From Planctomycetaceae bacterium (lineage in GTDB: Bacteria > Planctomycetota > Phycisphaerae > Sedimentisphaerales > Anaerohalosphaeraceae): a stretch of DNA of 64,000 bases. Location of the stretch: positions 62,001 through 126,000 of the forward strand of contig JAJFTK010000114.1 of assembly GCA_021372945.1 (NCBI GenBank). Direction: 5' to 3'. Of the stretch, positions 7,594 to 16,304 are shown in pieces (within the stretch, counting starts at the first letter, position 1; each line of letters starts with the position of its first letter). The notes under the pieces are model-generated. The model was given only the letters and a program-made list of their open reading frames with translations, did no database searches and was not told the origin of the DNA. The position numbers were made by a program, and so were the translations under genes.

Positions 7594-8490
7594 CTATTTT
7601 GGTATGAATTCCATCTGGCCCATCCATTCCACACAAAGCCGGGGCCACTGCGCCGCCGGACCTGTTTGCGGCCGCATTCCAAAGCCATGGCCGCCTTTTA
7701 GAAAGATGTGCATCTCGGTGGGCACATCCGCCTGGCGCAGGGCTTCATAGAAAAAAATGCTGTTTTGCGTGATCACACCTTTATCATCAAACGCATGGAC
7801 CAGGAAGGTGGAAGGCGTTTGCGGCGTCACTTGTTTTTCGTTGCTCATCAGATCGATCAATTGCTGCGGCGGATTTTCGCCCAGCAGATTATTCCGTGAG
7901 CCGGCATGTGTAGTCCCCTGCTGCATGGAAATGACCGGATAGATAAGAACCATGAAATCAGGGCGGCAGGAAAGAGAGTCAATGGCATCGCGCTTTTGGT
8001 TTTCGAGCTGAACGGGCGACTCAAAATGCGTGCCGGCGCTGGAGGCCAGGTGCCCCCCTGCCGAAAAACCAAGAATGCCGATGCGGTCGGCCATGAGTTT
8101 CCACTTCTCGGCCCCGGCGCGGACCATTCGAATTGCCCGCTGGGCATCCAGCAGCGGGATAGGGTGACGATAGCCATCGGTCGGCAGACGGTACTTGAGG
8201 ATGAACGCCGCGATACCCTGCGAAGAAAACCATTGAGCGATTTGATGGCCCTCGTGATCCATGGCCAGACGTGCATATCCGCCGCCGGGACAGATGATGA
8301 TGGCGGCGCCATTGGGCCTTTCGGGCAGACAGGGAATCAACTGAGGAATATCTTTGTCCGCCTGCCCCAGGGCGCCGGGGGCTTCCTGCGGCCATAAGGG
8401 AATTGGGAGCGGCTGCTCATTTGCCGCGTTCACAACTGAAGCCGAAACACTTAACATACAGATGAGTCCGCCAATAACTAGATTTCGCAT
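7594..8490 (-). CDS. Secreted alpha/beta hydrolase, acetyl-xylan-esterase-like
   Basis: 298 residues with a signal peptide (hydrophobic run to about residue 22, ending VVNAA). The alpha/beta-hydrolase core has the oxyanion stretch IICPGGGYARLA near 66, the nucleophile Ser in LGFSAGGHLA near 142, an Asp in HAFDDKGV near 237 and the His in KGGHGFGMR near 266. This pattern matches the BD-FAE/Axe-like esterases that remove acetyl groups from plant polysaccharides; the exact substrate is inferred. It begins 14 bases after scpA and may be the tail of that transcript. Confidence 0.85.
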   Translation of the reverse strand: MRNLVIGGLICMLSVSASVVNAANEQPLPIPLWPQEAPGALGQADKDIPQLIPCLPERPNGAAIIICPGGGYARLAMDHEGHQIAQWFSSQGIAAFILKYRLPTDGYRHPIPLLDAQRAIRMVRAGAEKWKLMADRIGILGFSAGGHLASSAGTHFESPVQLENQKRDAIDSLSCRPDFMVLIYPVISMQQGTTHAGSRNNLLGENPPQQLIDLMSNEKQVTPQTPSTFLVHAFDDKGVITQNSIFFYEALRQADVPTEMHIFLKGGHGFGMRPQTGPAAQWPRLCVEWMGQMEFIPK

Positions 8491-8504
8491 TTGAGTATCC
8501 CAAC

Positions 8505-9536
8505 CTAAACGTCTTGAATTGTTTTTTCGATCGCGCTCGCATCGTCAACGATGGCCTTTGGCGATTGCGCGGGGATCTCGACGATAGAAATGCGCGCCGC
8601 CGGAGTTTCAGGCGTTCCAGGCACTTCGATGGACGCCAGTTCGCGCGAAAATTCATCATCGGGCAATTCTTCTTCCTCTTGGGCCTGCGAAGGCGCGGCA
8701 GCGGCTTCGGGCCGCTCTTCGGCATCGGGGCTCATCTCGGACCCTGTTTGTTCCGCCTCGACACGGGCGTAGATGGCCTTCTGCACGGCTTCTTCCGCGG
8801 GCTCAGAGGTCAGCGATTTTAAATAGATCGGGCCGCCAGGCTCCGGCTGCTCGGCCCACATCAGCCGGTTACGGATCAGTTCGAGCGTGGCCAGAAACAA
8901 ACCGATCAGGACCAAGCGGCCGGACTTGCCTTCAAGAACGCGCTGCAGGGTCATTGGGCCTTCGGTCTGCAGACGATGGAGAAGCTCGATCTGGTAAAGG
9001 TCGATCGGCGTATCGTCCTTGATATGGTCATAGCGATGATTGACGTTGCCGGTCGCGCGGAGAATGGAATCAAAGGCTTCCAGAAGCGTCCAGATGCTGA
9101 CCTGGTCAAGGTCGATCTCGGGCTCCTGCTGCGGCTTGATCTTTTCGAGAATGTAATCGGCGCGGGTAAATCGCAGGGAACGTTCTTCGGCGGCGTCCTG
9201 GAGGCGATTGGCCGCGTCCTTGAATTTCTTGTACTCCAGAAGCTGACGCACCAGTTCGGCGCGCGGATCGGACGATTGCTCGTCGGCTTGTGCCTCGATC
9301 TCGGATTTGGGCAGGAGCATGGCCGACTTGATCTCCATCAGCGTGGCCGCCATGACGAGAAAATCGCCGGCCAGGTCGATATCGAACATCTTGAGCATTT
9401 CGAGCGATTGTATGTACTGCTGCGTGATTCGCGCGATCGGAATATCGTAGATATCGACTTCTTCCTTGCGGACCAGGTACAGCAGCAGGTCCAGCGGGCC
9501 GGCAAAGACATCCAGGTTGACGCGGTATTCACTCAT
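8505..9536 (-). CDS. scpA: ScpA, segregation and condensation protein A (kleisin)
   Basis: 343-residue kleisin that bridges SMC heads for chromosome condensation. The conserved N-terminus VFAGPLDLLLYLVRKEEVDIYDIP (in two pieces here: VFAGPLDLLLYL and KEEVDIYDIPIA) is diagnostic, followed by AGDFLVMAATLMEIKSAMLLP near 57-77. The C-terminal winged-helix part shows ALFLATLELIRNRL-like text near 212-225. A Glu/Ala/Pro-rich tail from about 245 to the end is longer than in most homologues (about 250 residues) and looks disordered. The start overlaps the DUF2007 stop by four bases. scpB is not next to it. Confidence 0.9.
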   Translation of the reverse strand: MSEYRVNLDVFAGPLDLLLYLVRKEEVDIYDIPIARITQQYIQSLEMLKMFDIDLAGDFLVMAATLMEIKSAMLLPKSEIEAQADEQSSDPRAELVRQLLEYKKFKDAANRLQDAAEERSLRFTRADYILEKIKPQQEPEIDLDQVSIWTLLEAFDSILRATGNVNHRYDHIKDDTPIDLYQIELLHRLQTEGPMTLQRVLEGKSGRLVLIGLFLATLELIRNRLMWAEQPEPGGPIYLKSLTSEPAEEAVQKAIYARVEAEQTGSEMSPDAEERPEAAAAPSQAQEEEELPDDEFSRELASIEVPGTPETPAARISIVEIPAQSPKAIVDDASAIEKTIQDV

Positions 9537-9799
9537 GGCTGCTCTTCCTGAGGCTCGTCCGGTTCCGATTCATCCGGTAAAGGATTCTTCTCCTGCAAAA
9601 TCGTCGCTGCACGCTCTGCATCGGGCTGCAAGACCTGGAGTTTGACAGCATTTGGAAAACTGTAAGGCTGGATATGAGCGAGATTATCTCCCACAACAAC
9701 TGCTTTGAGGCCTTCATTCTCCAACGTGATTTTGGCCAGCTCGGCGTCGAAGCTGTTGTCAAATTGCGCGATCGTCACGAGGCGTTTTTCATTTTCCAT
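9533..9799 (-). CDS. DUF2007 small protein (putative signal-transducing domain)
   Basis: 88-residue acidic protein with a single alpha/beta domain: RLVTIAQFDNSFDAELAKITLENEGLKAVV is the typical DUF2007 opening, in which a strand is followed by a helix and a GIxAxV-like strand. The C-terminus is rich in Glu and Pro. The start at 9799 is supported by GGGAGAAG upstream, and the gene overlaps the trpS end by 11 bases and the scpA start by four. The function of the family is unknown. Co-translation with trpS and scpA gives no firm clue. Confidence 0.8.
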   Translation of the reverse strand: MENEKRLVTIAQFDNSFDAELAKITLENEGLKAVVVGDNLAHIQPYSFPNAVKLQVLQPDAERAATILQEKNPLPDESEPDEPQEEQP

Positions 9800-10769
9800 T
9801 GCGTACTTCTCCCAGGCCCATGACCTCGCGGACCCGCGCAAGCGTTTTTTCGGCAACGGCCCTGGCTCGCCGGGCGCCCTCGGTGAGGACCTTTTCAATG
9901 TAAGCCGGGTCTTTTTCAAGATCCTGGCGTTTTTGCCTGTAGGGCCTGAAATATTCCTGCAGCAATTCTACCACGCGTTTCTTCACTTCGCCATAGCCCA
10001 TGCCGCCTTCGAGATAGCGTTTGCGCCAATGGGCCAGTTCTTCCGGCGAAGCGACTAACTTCAGCAAGGCGTAGGCGTTGCAGGTATCGGGGTTTTTGGG
10101 CGCCTCGACCGGGGTTGAATCGGTCTTTATCCGCATGACCTTCTTCTTGATACCTGCCTCGGACTCGAAGATCTCGATGGTATTATCGTAACTCTTGCTC
10201 ATCTTGCGGCCGTCGATACCGGGAACGACCGCTACGGATTTGAGGATGTGCTCGTCGGGCAGTACCAGCGTTTCGCCGTACATCTGGTTGAATTTGACGG
10301 CGATATCCCGCGTGACCTCAATATGCTGCTTTTGATCCTGACCCACGGGCACGACGTTGCTGTCAAAGATCAGGATGTCAGCGGCCTGAAGAACGGGATA
10401 AGCGAAAAGACCGTGATTGGGAGAAAGGCCCTGTTCGACTTTGTCCTTGAAACTCGTGCACCGCTGCAGAAGTCCCATCGGGGTTACGCATGACAGGAGC
10501 CACGTCAATTCAGTCACCTGCGGGACATCCGATTGCCGCCAGAAAACCGTTTTTTCAGGGTCAAGGCCCAGCGTCATGTAGTCCATGGCAACATCCAGCG
10601 TTCGTTGGCGGATCGCCTCCGGCTGGGGATTGGATGTCAGAGCATGGTAATCAGCAATGAAGTAAAAGGCCTCGTTATCAGCCTGCAATTGCAGGTGCTG
10701 CCGCATGGCCCCGAAATAATTACCAATGTGCAGCTTCCCAGACGGCTGTATTCCCGAAAGTACTCGCAA
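9789..10769 (-). CDS. trpS: Tryptophanyl-tRNA synthetase
   Basis: Class I synthetase charging tRNA-Trp, 326 residues when started at the TTG at 10769. The HIGH motif is KLHIGNYFGAM near 15-20 and the KMSKS loop is GRKMSKSYDN near 196. The TTG start is chosen because AGGAG sits six bases upstream and translation then begins LRVLSGIQPSG, the normal family start and length. An in-frame ATG at 10829 would add 20 unusual residues and has no ribosome binding site. It leads the trpS-DUF2007-scpA run, in which genes overlap. Confidence 0.93.
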   Translation of the reverse strand: MRVLSGIQPSGKLHIGNYFGAMRQHLQLQADNEAFYFIADYHALTSNPQPEAIRQRTLDVAMDYMTLGLDPEKTVFWRQSDVPQVTELTWLLSCVTPMGLLQRCTSFKDKVEQGLSPNHGLFAYPVLQAADILIFDSNVVPVGQDQKQHIEVTRDIAVKFNQMYGETLVLPDEHILKSVAVVPGIDGRKMSKSYDNTIEIFESEAGIKKKVMRIKTDSTPVEAPKNPDTCNAYALLKLVASPEELAHWRKRYLEGGMGYGEVKKRVVELLQEYFRPYRQKRQDLEKDPAYIEKVLTEGARRARAVAEKTLARVREVMGLGEVRNGK

Positions 10770-11076
10770 AACTTTCTCCTCTGACAGCAATTCATATAAG
10801 TATTTAAATACGCACAACTTACGACTCATTGGAAAACAAAGAGCCGCTCACAGAAAATAGACCTAAAGAGTATCATTATAAAAGTTGCAAGTCAAGTGGG
10901 CAAGGCTGTCGGCGGAAAATACATTTCAGGATTAAGACAGTGGGAAATACCGACGAAGTAATTTTATCTATTTTAACAAATATTATCAAAGGTGAGGCTT
11001 GGCAGGGCTCTATACAAGCGAGGCAACTTATCTGCTGTACAGCAAGCTCAATCTCTAAACTGTTGAAGGGAAAACC

Positions 11077-12483
11077 ATGAAGTGGTCCATCTTAGTGGTA
11101 ACATGCTGTATTTGCGCCCAATGTCCCGGCGCAGTGAGTGTCAGCATCTGCAATCCGACGAGCTTGGAGCCGTACACCCTTTCCGACGTGATGGTCGGAA
11201 CGAAGGCGGCGATCGTGATCGATTCGAACAGCACTGAGCTATGGAGCGGCGGACTGTTTATCGAGGGGGACGATCGCGATTACGGCGATCTGCTGGCACG
11301 CGGAAAGGACCCAAATTCAAGGGATTGGGCGCAAAGCCATTTATCCAGCGCGGGTGCCGGGGCCGTTGTGCTCGGGTGGAAAGACTCGATTCGCTGGGGT
11401 TTCGACCTCTACACGGATGACGTGTGCAGGCAGAGCGGCAAATGGTTCGTCCTGGATTACCAAGCGGCCAAACCCGGGCCGTGCACGGTTGCCTTTTATG
11501 ATCATGTCTTGTCGTGGACCATGCCGGACCCGAATCAGTCCATTACGTTTATGAATACGCCCACGCGCGATCTCGTGCCGGATGGGATCGTTAACTGGGC
11601 CGATTTTAATATTTTTTCTTCTCAGTGGTTCGTGCATACCGGCAATTCGGACCCCAATCTTCTCAGTCGAGCGGATTTCAACATGGATGGGGACGTCGAT
11701 TTGGCCGACCTGTGTTCGTTTGCGGATTACTGGCTGTTCGGCATTCCGGGGTGGCAGCCCCCTGCCCGCCAAGTCATCGTTCCCCAACCGCAGCCTGAGC
11801 CCCAGGCAGGGTACAGCATCCGCACGGCCGAAGGGCTTGATGAAATCACGATCGACGTGGGTCAAAGCGTCGTCCTTTACATTGTTAAGGAATATGGCCC
11901 GGGCTGCTATGTGATCGATCTGGAGGCCCAGATCAGCGACCCCAATCTTGGCTGGATCGATAACGCGGTGATCGATCCGAATCATCCCGAGGCGAGCACG
12001 GCACGTATCCTGTTTACGCCGCGCAATACAGGATGCGATTACTGGGGGCCCGGTCAGATCCAGCCGGAAGGCATCGAATTCGTGGCGGCCAGTCTCACGC
12101 AGCCGATCGCGGATGGCGCATTGGCCAGCTTCGTTTATACGGCAACCGCCCCGGGAACCGTTCGATTGAACCTGGCCGACTATATCTACATAGCCGATTC
12201 GCAGCCCCTCTTCATCCATCAAAATGAACCCGCACTGCAGATGCAGGCGAGCAGCCAATTGAAAACGGCTTCGTTCATGGATGGCGCGGCTTTTGCGCCG
12301 CTTTCGTCGGAGCCCATTTCTGAAACTCAGACCGCGCTAGCCGCGCCCGCAGCGCCGACGATGAGCCCCGATGAGATCGCCGATGTTCTCGAGAATATCC
12401 GAAAGGACGATCCGCAACTGCAGCAGACGATCAATGATACGCAGTGGAACGAGTTCATCGAGTCGGTCCGCAATTCCGAATAA
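11077..12483 (+). CDS. Secreted protein with internal dockerin-like (EF-hand) pair
   Basis: 468 residues with a signal peptide ending near CPGAVS. The N-terminal 150 residues resemble a small beta-sandwich of unknown family. Residues about 168-225 hold two dockerin-type calcium repeats: DGIVNWADFNIFSSQWF and DFNMDGDVDLADLCSFADYWL, in the form common in Phycisphaerae. A Pro/Gln linker (QPQPEPQ) follows, then a second beta-rich domain (about 245-400) resembling a cohesin-like fold in pattern (values on VVLYIVKEYGPGCYVIDLEAQ), although this is only inferred. AAGGG precedes the ATG. The next gene follows 34 bases later and the two are probably co-expressed. Confidence 0.75.
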   Translation: MKWSILVVTCCICAQCPGAVSVSICNPTSLEPYTLSDVMVGTKAAIVIDSNSTELWSGGLFIEGDDRDYGDLLARGKDPNSRDWAQSHLSSAGAGAVVLGWKDSIRWGFDLYTDDVCRQSGKWFVLDYQAAKPGPCTVAFYDHVLSWTMPDPNQSITFMNTPTRDLVPDGIVNWADFNIFSSQWFVHTGNSDPNLLSRADFNMDGDVDLADLCSFADYWLFGIPGWQPPARQVIVPQPQPEPQAGYSIRTAEGLDEITIDVGQSVVLYIVKEYGPGCYVIDLEAQISDPNLGWIDNAVIDPNHPEASTARILFTPRNTGCDYWGPGQIQPEGIEFVAASLTQPIADGALASFVYTATAPGTVRLNLADYIYIADSQPLFIHQNEPALQMQASSQLKTASFMDGAAFAPLSSEPISETQTALAAPAAPTMSPDEIADVLENIRKDDPQLQQTINDTQWNEFIESVRNSE

Positions 12484-12517
12484 TTGACTCATAAGCAATC
12501 AAATAAGGAGAATTCTT

Positions 12518-14203
12518 ATGTTACGGATTTGTTTTGCGTTGCTGATTTTTGCAGGCATCACGCTGAATGCCGCCGGCGACCGGCAGCTCAGTGAAGAGCA
12601 AGTCGGTCAACTGCTTGCCGATCTGACCGCCGTCGGGCGGCAAACCTGGCTGCCTTACGGCATGATCAAGGCGCATCATCTGCAATACCATGAAGTACAG
12701 AACAAGATCACCGATTCAACGGAGATCATCTACTTTGATGGACCGCGCTACGCGTGGCAGATCGACCTCAACCCGGGCCAAAGCCTCGACATGAACCGGC
12801 TTTCGCCCGCCGGCCCGCTGGAGATGCAGCCGCCGTCGGAAGACTTTATGATGAACCGGAGCAACTTCTATTTGTGGAACGGACAAAAGCAGGTGCGCTA
12901 TTACAAAGCCGGCGGCTACGCGGTTGTGCAGTTGAGCCGGGAAAGCGCAACTTGGGCGCCCTACGGACCTCCTTCGGCCGGCATCATCCCCTGGGGGCAC
13001 GGCGATAGTTCGCTGGCCGTACTGCGAGCCAACAGCCCTGCCGCTTACGAATTGTCAGGGCTGGACGGAACCCGGATCCTGCTGGAATATACCGAAACCA
13101 AGTACAGGCCGGCCGCGCGTGTGAGTGTTCTGCTGGACCCGGCAATGGATTACGCCGTTGTTTCCTACAGCATGGAAAATGACCTGGCCCTGCTGCGGCA
13201 CACGTACCAGGATTATCGCGCCAGCGGCGCGTTCTGGGTGCCGCGTAAAATCATGATCGAACGCTTCGACAAGCGGTCAGGCCAGGCCAAACTGACCTCC
13301 TACGATGACTGGCAATTTGAGCAGGTGGACTTTGAGAAACCCGATGAAAGCCGATTCGCGGCCGTCTTCGAGGAAGGAACCGTAGTGGAGATGCAGCCTG
13401 CTCAAAGCGCCAAGACCTTTCTTTATCAGGCGCCGGGCCACGACGACATTGAGCCGCTGCTGGCGGATAAAATCTCTATCCTGGCGGCCGGTTCCGAAAC
13501 GCCGAGCAACTGCGCGACGGCGGCCCTAAGCCATGCGGCGCGAAAATATGCAAAGACGATTCCAGCCGAGCAGTTGACGCGACTGGTCTCGGATGAAAGC
13601 AAGAAGACCTCTCTGGCGGATCTGCAATCAGCCGCGCAGGCGATCGGGCTGGAGAGCATGGCGATCACGACGGACCTGGACAGCCTGGCAAAGTTTTCCA
13701 ATTGCATGAAGATCGCGCATCTGCCGGCCAACAATCATTATGTTATTATTGACCGGATCGAACCCGACAGCGTGTGGATCATTGACCTGGTGAACCGAAA
13801 GTTTTACTGGAAAAAGCAGCGCGACGAATTCCTGATGGAATGGACCGAGGGAACGGCCCTGCTGCTGTCGGATTCGGCGATCGCCGCGGGCGCAGATTGC
13901 CGGTTCGATTACCTGGATAACGCCAGCCTGGGCCGGATCGAGGGAGGCGATTTCGGATATTCATGCACGGATAAATTACAGGACTACCAGCACATTCTTT
14001 GCGATCTGCCGGTCGGTTTTCTTTGCAGCGGTCTGTACTACGTGATGTACGAACGCTACGGCTGCAAGGAAGATATCAATGGCGGCACCTGCGTGGGCAA
14101 GCAGATGGTCGGCTATGAGTTCACGCATTGCATCAATAATTTAAACGACGGCTGCACCATCACAGGCGTCTGGGAAAGCCGCTACATCCGCGCCTGCCAG
14201 TAG
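12518..14203 (+). CDS. Secreted LolA-like/C39 peptidase-like protein with Cys-rich tail
   Basis: 561 residues with a signal peptide (to about NAAGD). Residues about 40-300 form a beta-rich region like the LolA/MucB fold (inference). Residues about 320-455 match a C39 peptidase domain in order and spacing: Cys in SNCATAALSH near 332, His in NNHYVII near 406, and Asp in VWIIDLVN near 423, ending EGTALLLS as in bacteriocin-processing proteases. The Gln that normally forms the oxyanion hole six residues before the Cys is not seen. The last 100 residues contain nine Cys. There is no ABC transporter part, so this is a free-standing exported domain. AAGGAG lies before the ATG. Confidence 0.7.
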   Translation: MLRICFALLIFAGITLNAAGDRQLSEEQVGQLLADLTAVGRQTWLPYGMIKAHHLQYHEVQNKITDSTEIIYFDGPRYAWQIDLNPGQSLDMNRLSPAGPLEMQPPSEDFMMNRSNFYLWNGQKQVRYYKAGGYAVVQLSRESATWAPYGPPSAGIIPWGHGDSSLAVLRANSPAAYELSGLDGTRILLEYTETKYRPAARVSVLLDPAMDYAVVSYSMENDLALLRHTYQDYRASGAFWVPRKIMIERFDKRSGQAKLTSYDDWQFEQVDFEKPDESRFAAVFEEGTVVEMQPAQSAKTFLYQAPGHDDIEPLLADKISILAAGSETPSNCATAALSHAARKYAKTIPAEQLTRLVSDESKKTSLADLQSAAQAIGLESMAITTDLDSLAKFSNCMKIAHLPANNHYVIIDRIEPDSVWIIDLVNRKFYWKKQRDEFLMEWTEGTALLLSDSAIAAGADCRFDYLDNASLGRIEGGDFGYSCTDKLQDYQHILCDLPVGFLCSGLYYVMYERYGCKEDINGGTCVGKQMVGYEFTHCINNLNDGCTITGVWESRYIRACQ

Positions 14204-14272
14204 GCCCGGAACGCTAAATCCGGATTAAATATACTTGTTTGTGGCACGCTATTCCGGTTATACTTGGGATAT

Positions 14273-15085
14273 ATGAACCGGAATGGGTTTTCACTTGTCG
14301 AACTGCTTGTTGTCGTAGCGGTCGTGTCGTTGCTTATGGCGATCGCATTTCCAGTCTTGCGTCAAAGCCGCAGCCATGGACGGGACGTGGTATGCGCATC
14401 CAATTTGCGTCAAATCACCGTTGCTGCGGTCGCTTATGCGCAGGAGAATAAGACGTTTCCGCACGGCTTTTGCCGTTTGACAGGGTATGGCGGCACTCCT
14501 CCGACCGGCATGCATGGCGACGCTTCGTACGATTGGCAGGGCTGGTGGTGGTTCGATTTTCTTGCGGACTGGCTTGGAACAGATGCGGGCATAAACGGAC
14601 CGCTTTGGTGCCCATCGCGTAACGTACTGCGCGGCCTGGATACGGACCATGTTCTCTGCGGCAACTACGGCATCAACACCTCCATTTGCCGCATCGCCTC
14701 GCAGGTCACGGAATCCGATTGCTTGGGCCGGCCCATGCAGGCCGGACAGATCGCAAACCCCGCTTCGGCGGTTCTGGTCTGCGATACGGGATATGCATTG
14801 ATCAGCTGGAAATCGCTTTCGCCGGAGGTGTCCAGGTCCCCGTTCGAATTCCCGGCTCGACAAAACGTATATTATCTGCCCGGCGCCCAGGTTAACCAAT
14901 CGCGGATCATCCACCCTGATCTGCTTACCGATGCGGTGGAAGGCAGGCACATCATGAACAAGGTGAATGTCGGTTACGCCGATGGACATATCGACTACCA
15001 GCGACCGCAGACGTTAAGTCCGGACTTTGATGCCGACGGCAGGCCCTGGCGCTATTTCAACTGGTCCTCATTCAAGTACCGCTGA
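14273..15085 (+). CDS. Prepilin-type N-terminal methylation protein, H-x9-DG family
   Basis: 270-residue pseudopilin-like protein. The N-terminus MNRNGFSLVELLVVVAVVSLL is a short leader, a type IV prepilin cleavage site (G|FSLVE) and a hydrophobic helix. The C-terminal part has the motif seen in planctomycete proteins, HIMNKVNVGYADGHI (about residues 225-240). Such proteins are very common in Planctomycetota and are thought to be processed by prepilin peptidase and handled by a type II secretion/pilus-like machine. ATG 14273 is used; an in-frame TTG nine bases upstream is less likely. The last 34 bases overlap the anti-sigma gene on the other strand. Confidence 0.87.
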   Translation: MNRNGFSLVELLVVVAVVSLLMAIAFPVLRQSRSHGRDVVCASNLRQITVAAVAYAQENKTFPHGFCRLTGYGGTPPTGMHGDASYDWQGWWWFDFLADWLGTDAGINGPLWCPSRNVLRGLDTDHVLCGNYGINTSICRIASQVTESDCLGRPMQAGQIANPASAVLVCDTGYALISWKSLSPEVSRSPFEFPARQNVYYLPGAQVNQSRIIHPDLLTDAVEGRHIMNKVNVGYADGHIDYQRPQTLSPDFDADGRPWRYFNWSSFKYR

Positions 15086-16287
15086 AAACCCTGGCGTTTG
15101 AACTCTTCAAGGCAGACTGTTTCGGAGGGGTAGGAGACGACCAGTTTGGTAACCAATTCATACTCATCGGCTATTTTCTCAAACCATTCGATGCGATAGG
15201 GCAAATGTGTACTGGGGTCAAGATAGCCTCTCCAGCGTTTGGCGACGATGAGGATGGGGCTTGCCGAGGTCCACTCCAATTCATACACCTGCACGCTGCG
15301 TCCGTCCTCAAGGACCTCGTCACCCTTGAAGGTCCATTGATACTGCGCGGGCAAATCCTTGAGCTGATCAAACGGCAAGAGCCGCGTGTATTTATCTTCT
15401 TCGCGCGGACCCGACGAGAGGATCAAATCGCCGGTTTCCTCCTGACGCTGCATGATCCGGCCCGTACGCACGTCCTTGAAAAACGTATTTTGCGGCTGCT
15501 TGTAAAGTTTGAAGCCAAGCGACCACGACATCCAGATCTCCTGGATCAGCTCGTCGGCGCTGGAGTAGCGCTGCAAATGGACGTTGGAAATGGATCGGAC
15601 GGCACGATCGACCCGCTCGAGATTTCCGCTGACGGAGCCCGGCAAAAAGGTGATGACCATGAACAGGGCAGCGGCGGCGATCCCGCCGGTCAAAATGTAA
15701 TTGAGCGAACGCCAGCGGCGATGGACCGCGTGCGCTTCATCGAAACGGACCTGGATGGACGGGTCGCCGGCTTCTGCATCGGTGCTGTCTGCTGCTTCCA
15801 TGCGCGTCAGGATGCCGGAGGCCGGGGCCTCTTTGATCTGGCGTACGAGACCGCTGTCGCGTTCGGAGCCATCGCAACTGTCCTTGGCCTCCGCCAGGTA
15901 TTGGCAGGCCGCCAGCAATTGCCGCGAATTCAGGTTCAAGGATCGTATTTGCCGCAGATGTTTGCGGCACAGGGCGCATTCGTCCACATGGGCGGTCACC
16001 GGCGTTACTGTCGAAATGCCCATCCCTTCGAGCAGCAGGGCCGGCAGGAAAGGCCTGACCTGCTGACAGGAGATCCACTGGCCCTCCAATCGGGCATGCA
16101 GTTTAAGATGCTCGCGCAAAAGCGTTTTGTCTTCAGAGCCGATGTATGGCTTTAGTTGGTCCCGCAAGCGCTGGATCTGGCCCTGACATGTTTCACAGCG
16201 TTCCAGGTGGTCGGCGACCGGGGCCGGCACCTGGGAACTGCCCGTTTGATAGGCGTAATAGTATTTTTGGTTTTCCCTGCAATTCAT
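15052..16287 (-). CDS. Anti-sigma factor with two zinc-finger (ZAS-like) motifs
   Basis: 411-residue single-pass membrane protein. Two HxxxCxxC motifs are visible: DHLERCETCQ near residue 30 and AHVDECALCR near 100, as in zinc-binding anti-sigma domains, here apparently duplicated. A membrane helix (ILTGGIAAAALFMVITFLP) lies near 204-223. The outer C-terminal domain (about 225-411) is beta-rich and resembles a LolA/MucB-like sensor, similar in kind to the N-terminal part of the C39 protein gene that converges with it. ATG 16287 follows GGAAGGAG. It sits 17 bases after the sigma gene, so the pair is an operon in which this protein probably holds the sigma factor at the membrane. Confidence 0.8.
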   Translation of the reverse strand: MNCRENQKYYYAYQTGSSQVPAPVADHLERCETCQGQIQRLRDQLKPYIGSEDKTLLREHLKLHARLEGQWISCQQVRPFLPALLLEGMGISTVTPVTAHVDECALCRKHLRQIRSLNLNSRQLLAACQYLAEAKDSCDGSERDSGLVRQIKEAPASGILTRMEAADSTDAEAGDPSIQVRFDEAHAVHRRWRSLNYILTGGIAAAALFMVITFLPGSVSGNLERVDRAVRSISNVHLQRYSSADELIQEIWMSWSLGFKLYKQPQNTFFKDVRTGRIMQRQEETGDLILSSGPREEDKYTRLLPFDQLKDLPAQYQWTFKGDEVLEDGRSVQVYELEWTSASPILIVAKRWRGYLDPSTHLPYRIEWFEKIADEYELVTKLVVSYPSETVCLEEFKRQGFQRYLNEDQLK

Positions 16288-16304
16288 TTTGTCTTCTCCT
16301 TCCT

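Noticed and set aside
11034..11043. Palindrome GCTGTACAGC upstream of the dockerin-like gene
   Set aside because: Resembles part of a LexA box but is too short and no SOS-type gene follows; may be chance.
10829..11080. Plus-strand frame before the dockerin-like gene (84 codons)
   Set aside because: No ribosome binding site, and it overlaps the start of the next gene; the region is better read as a divergent promoter space.
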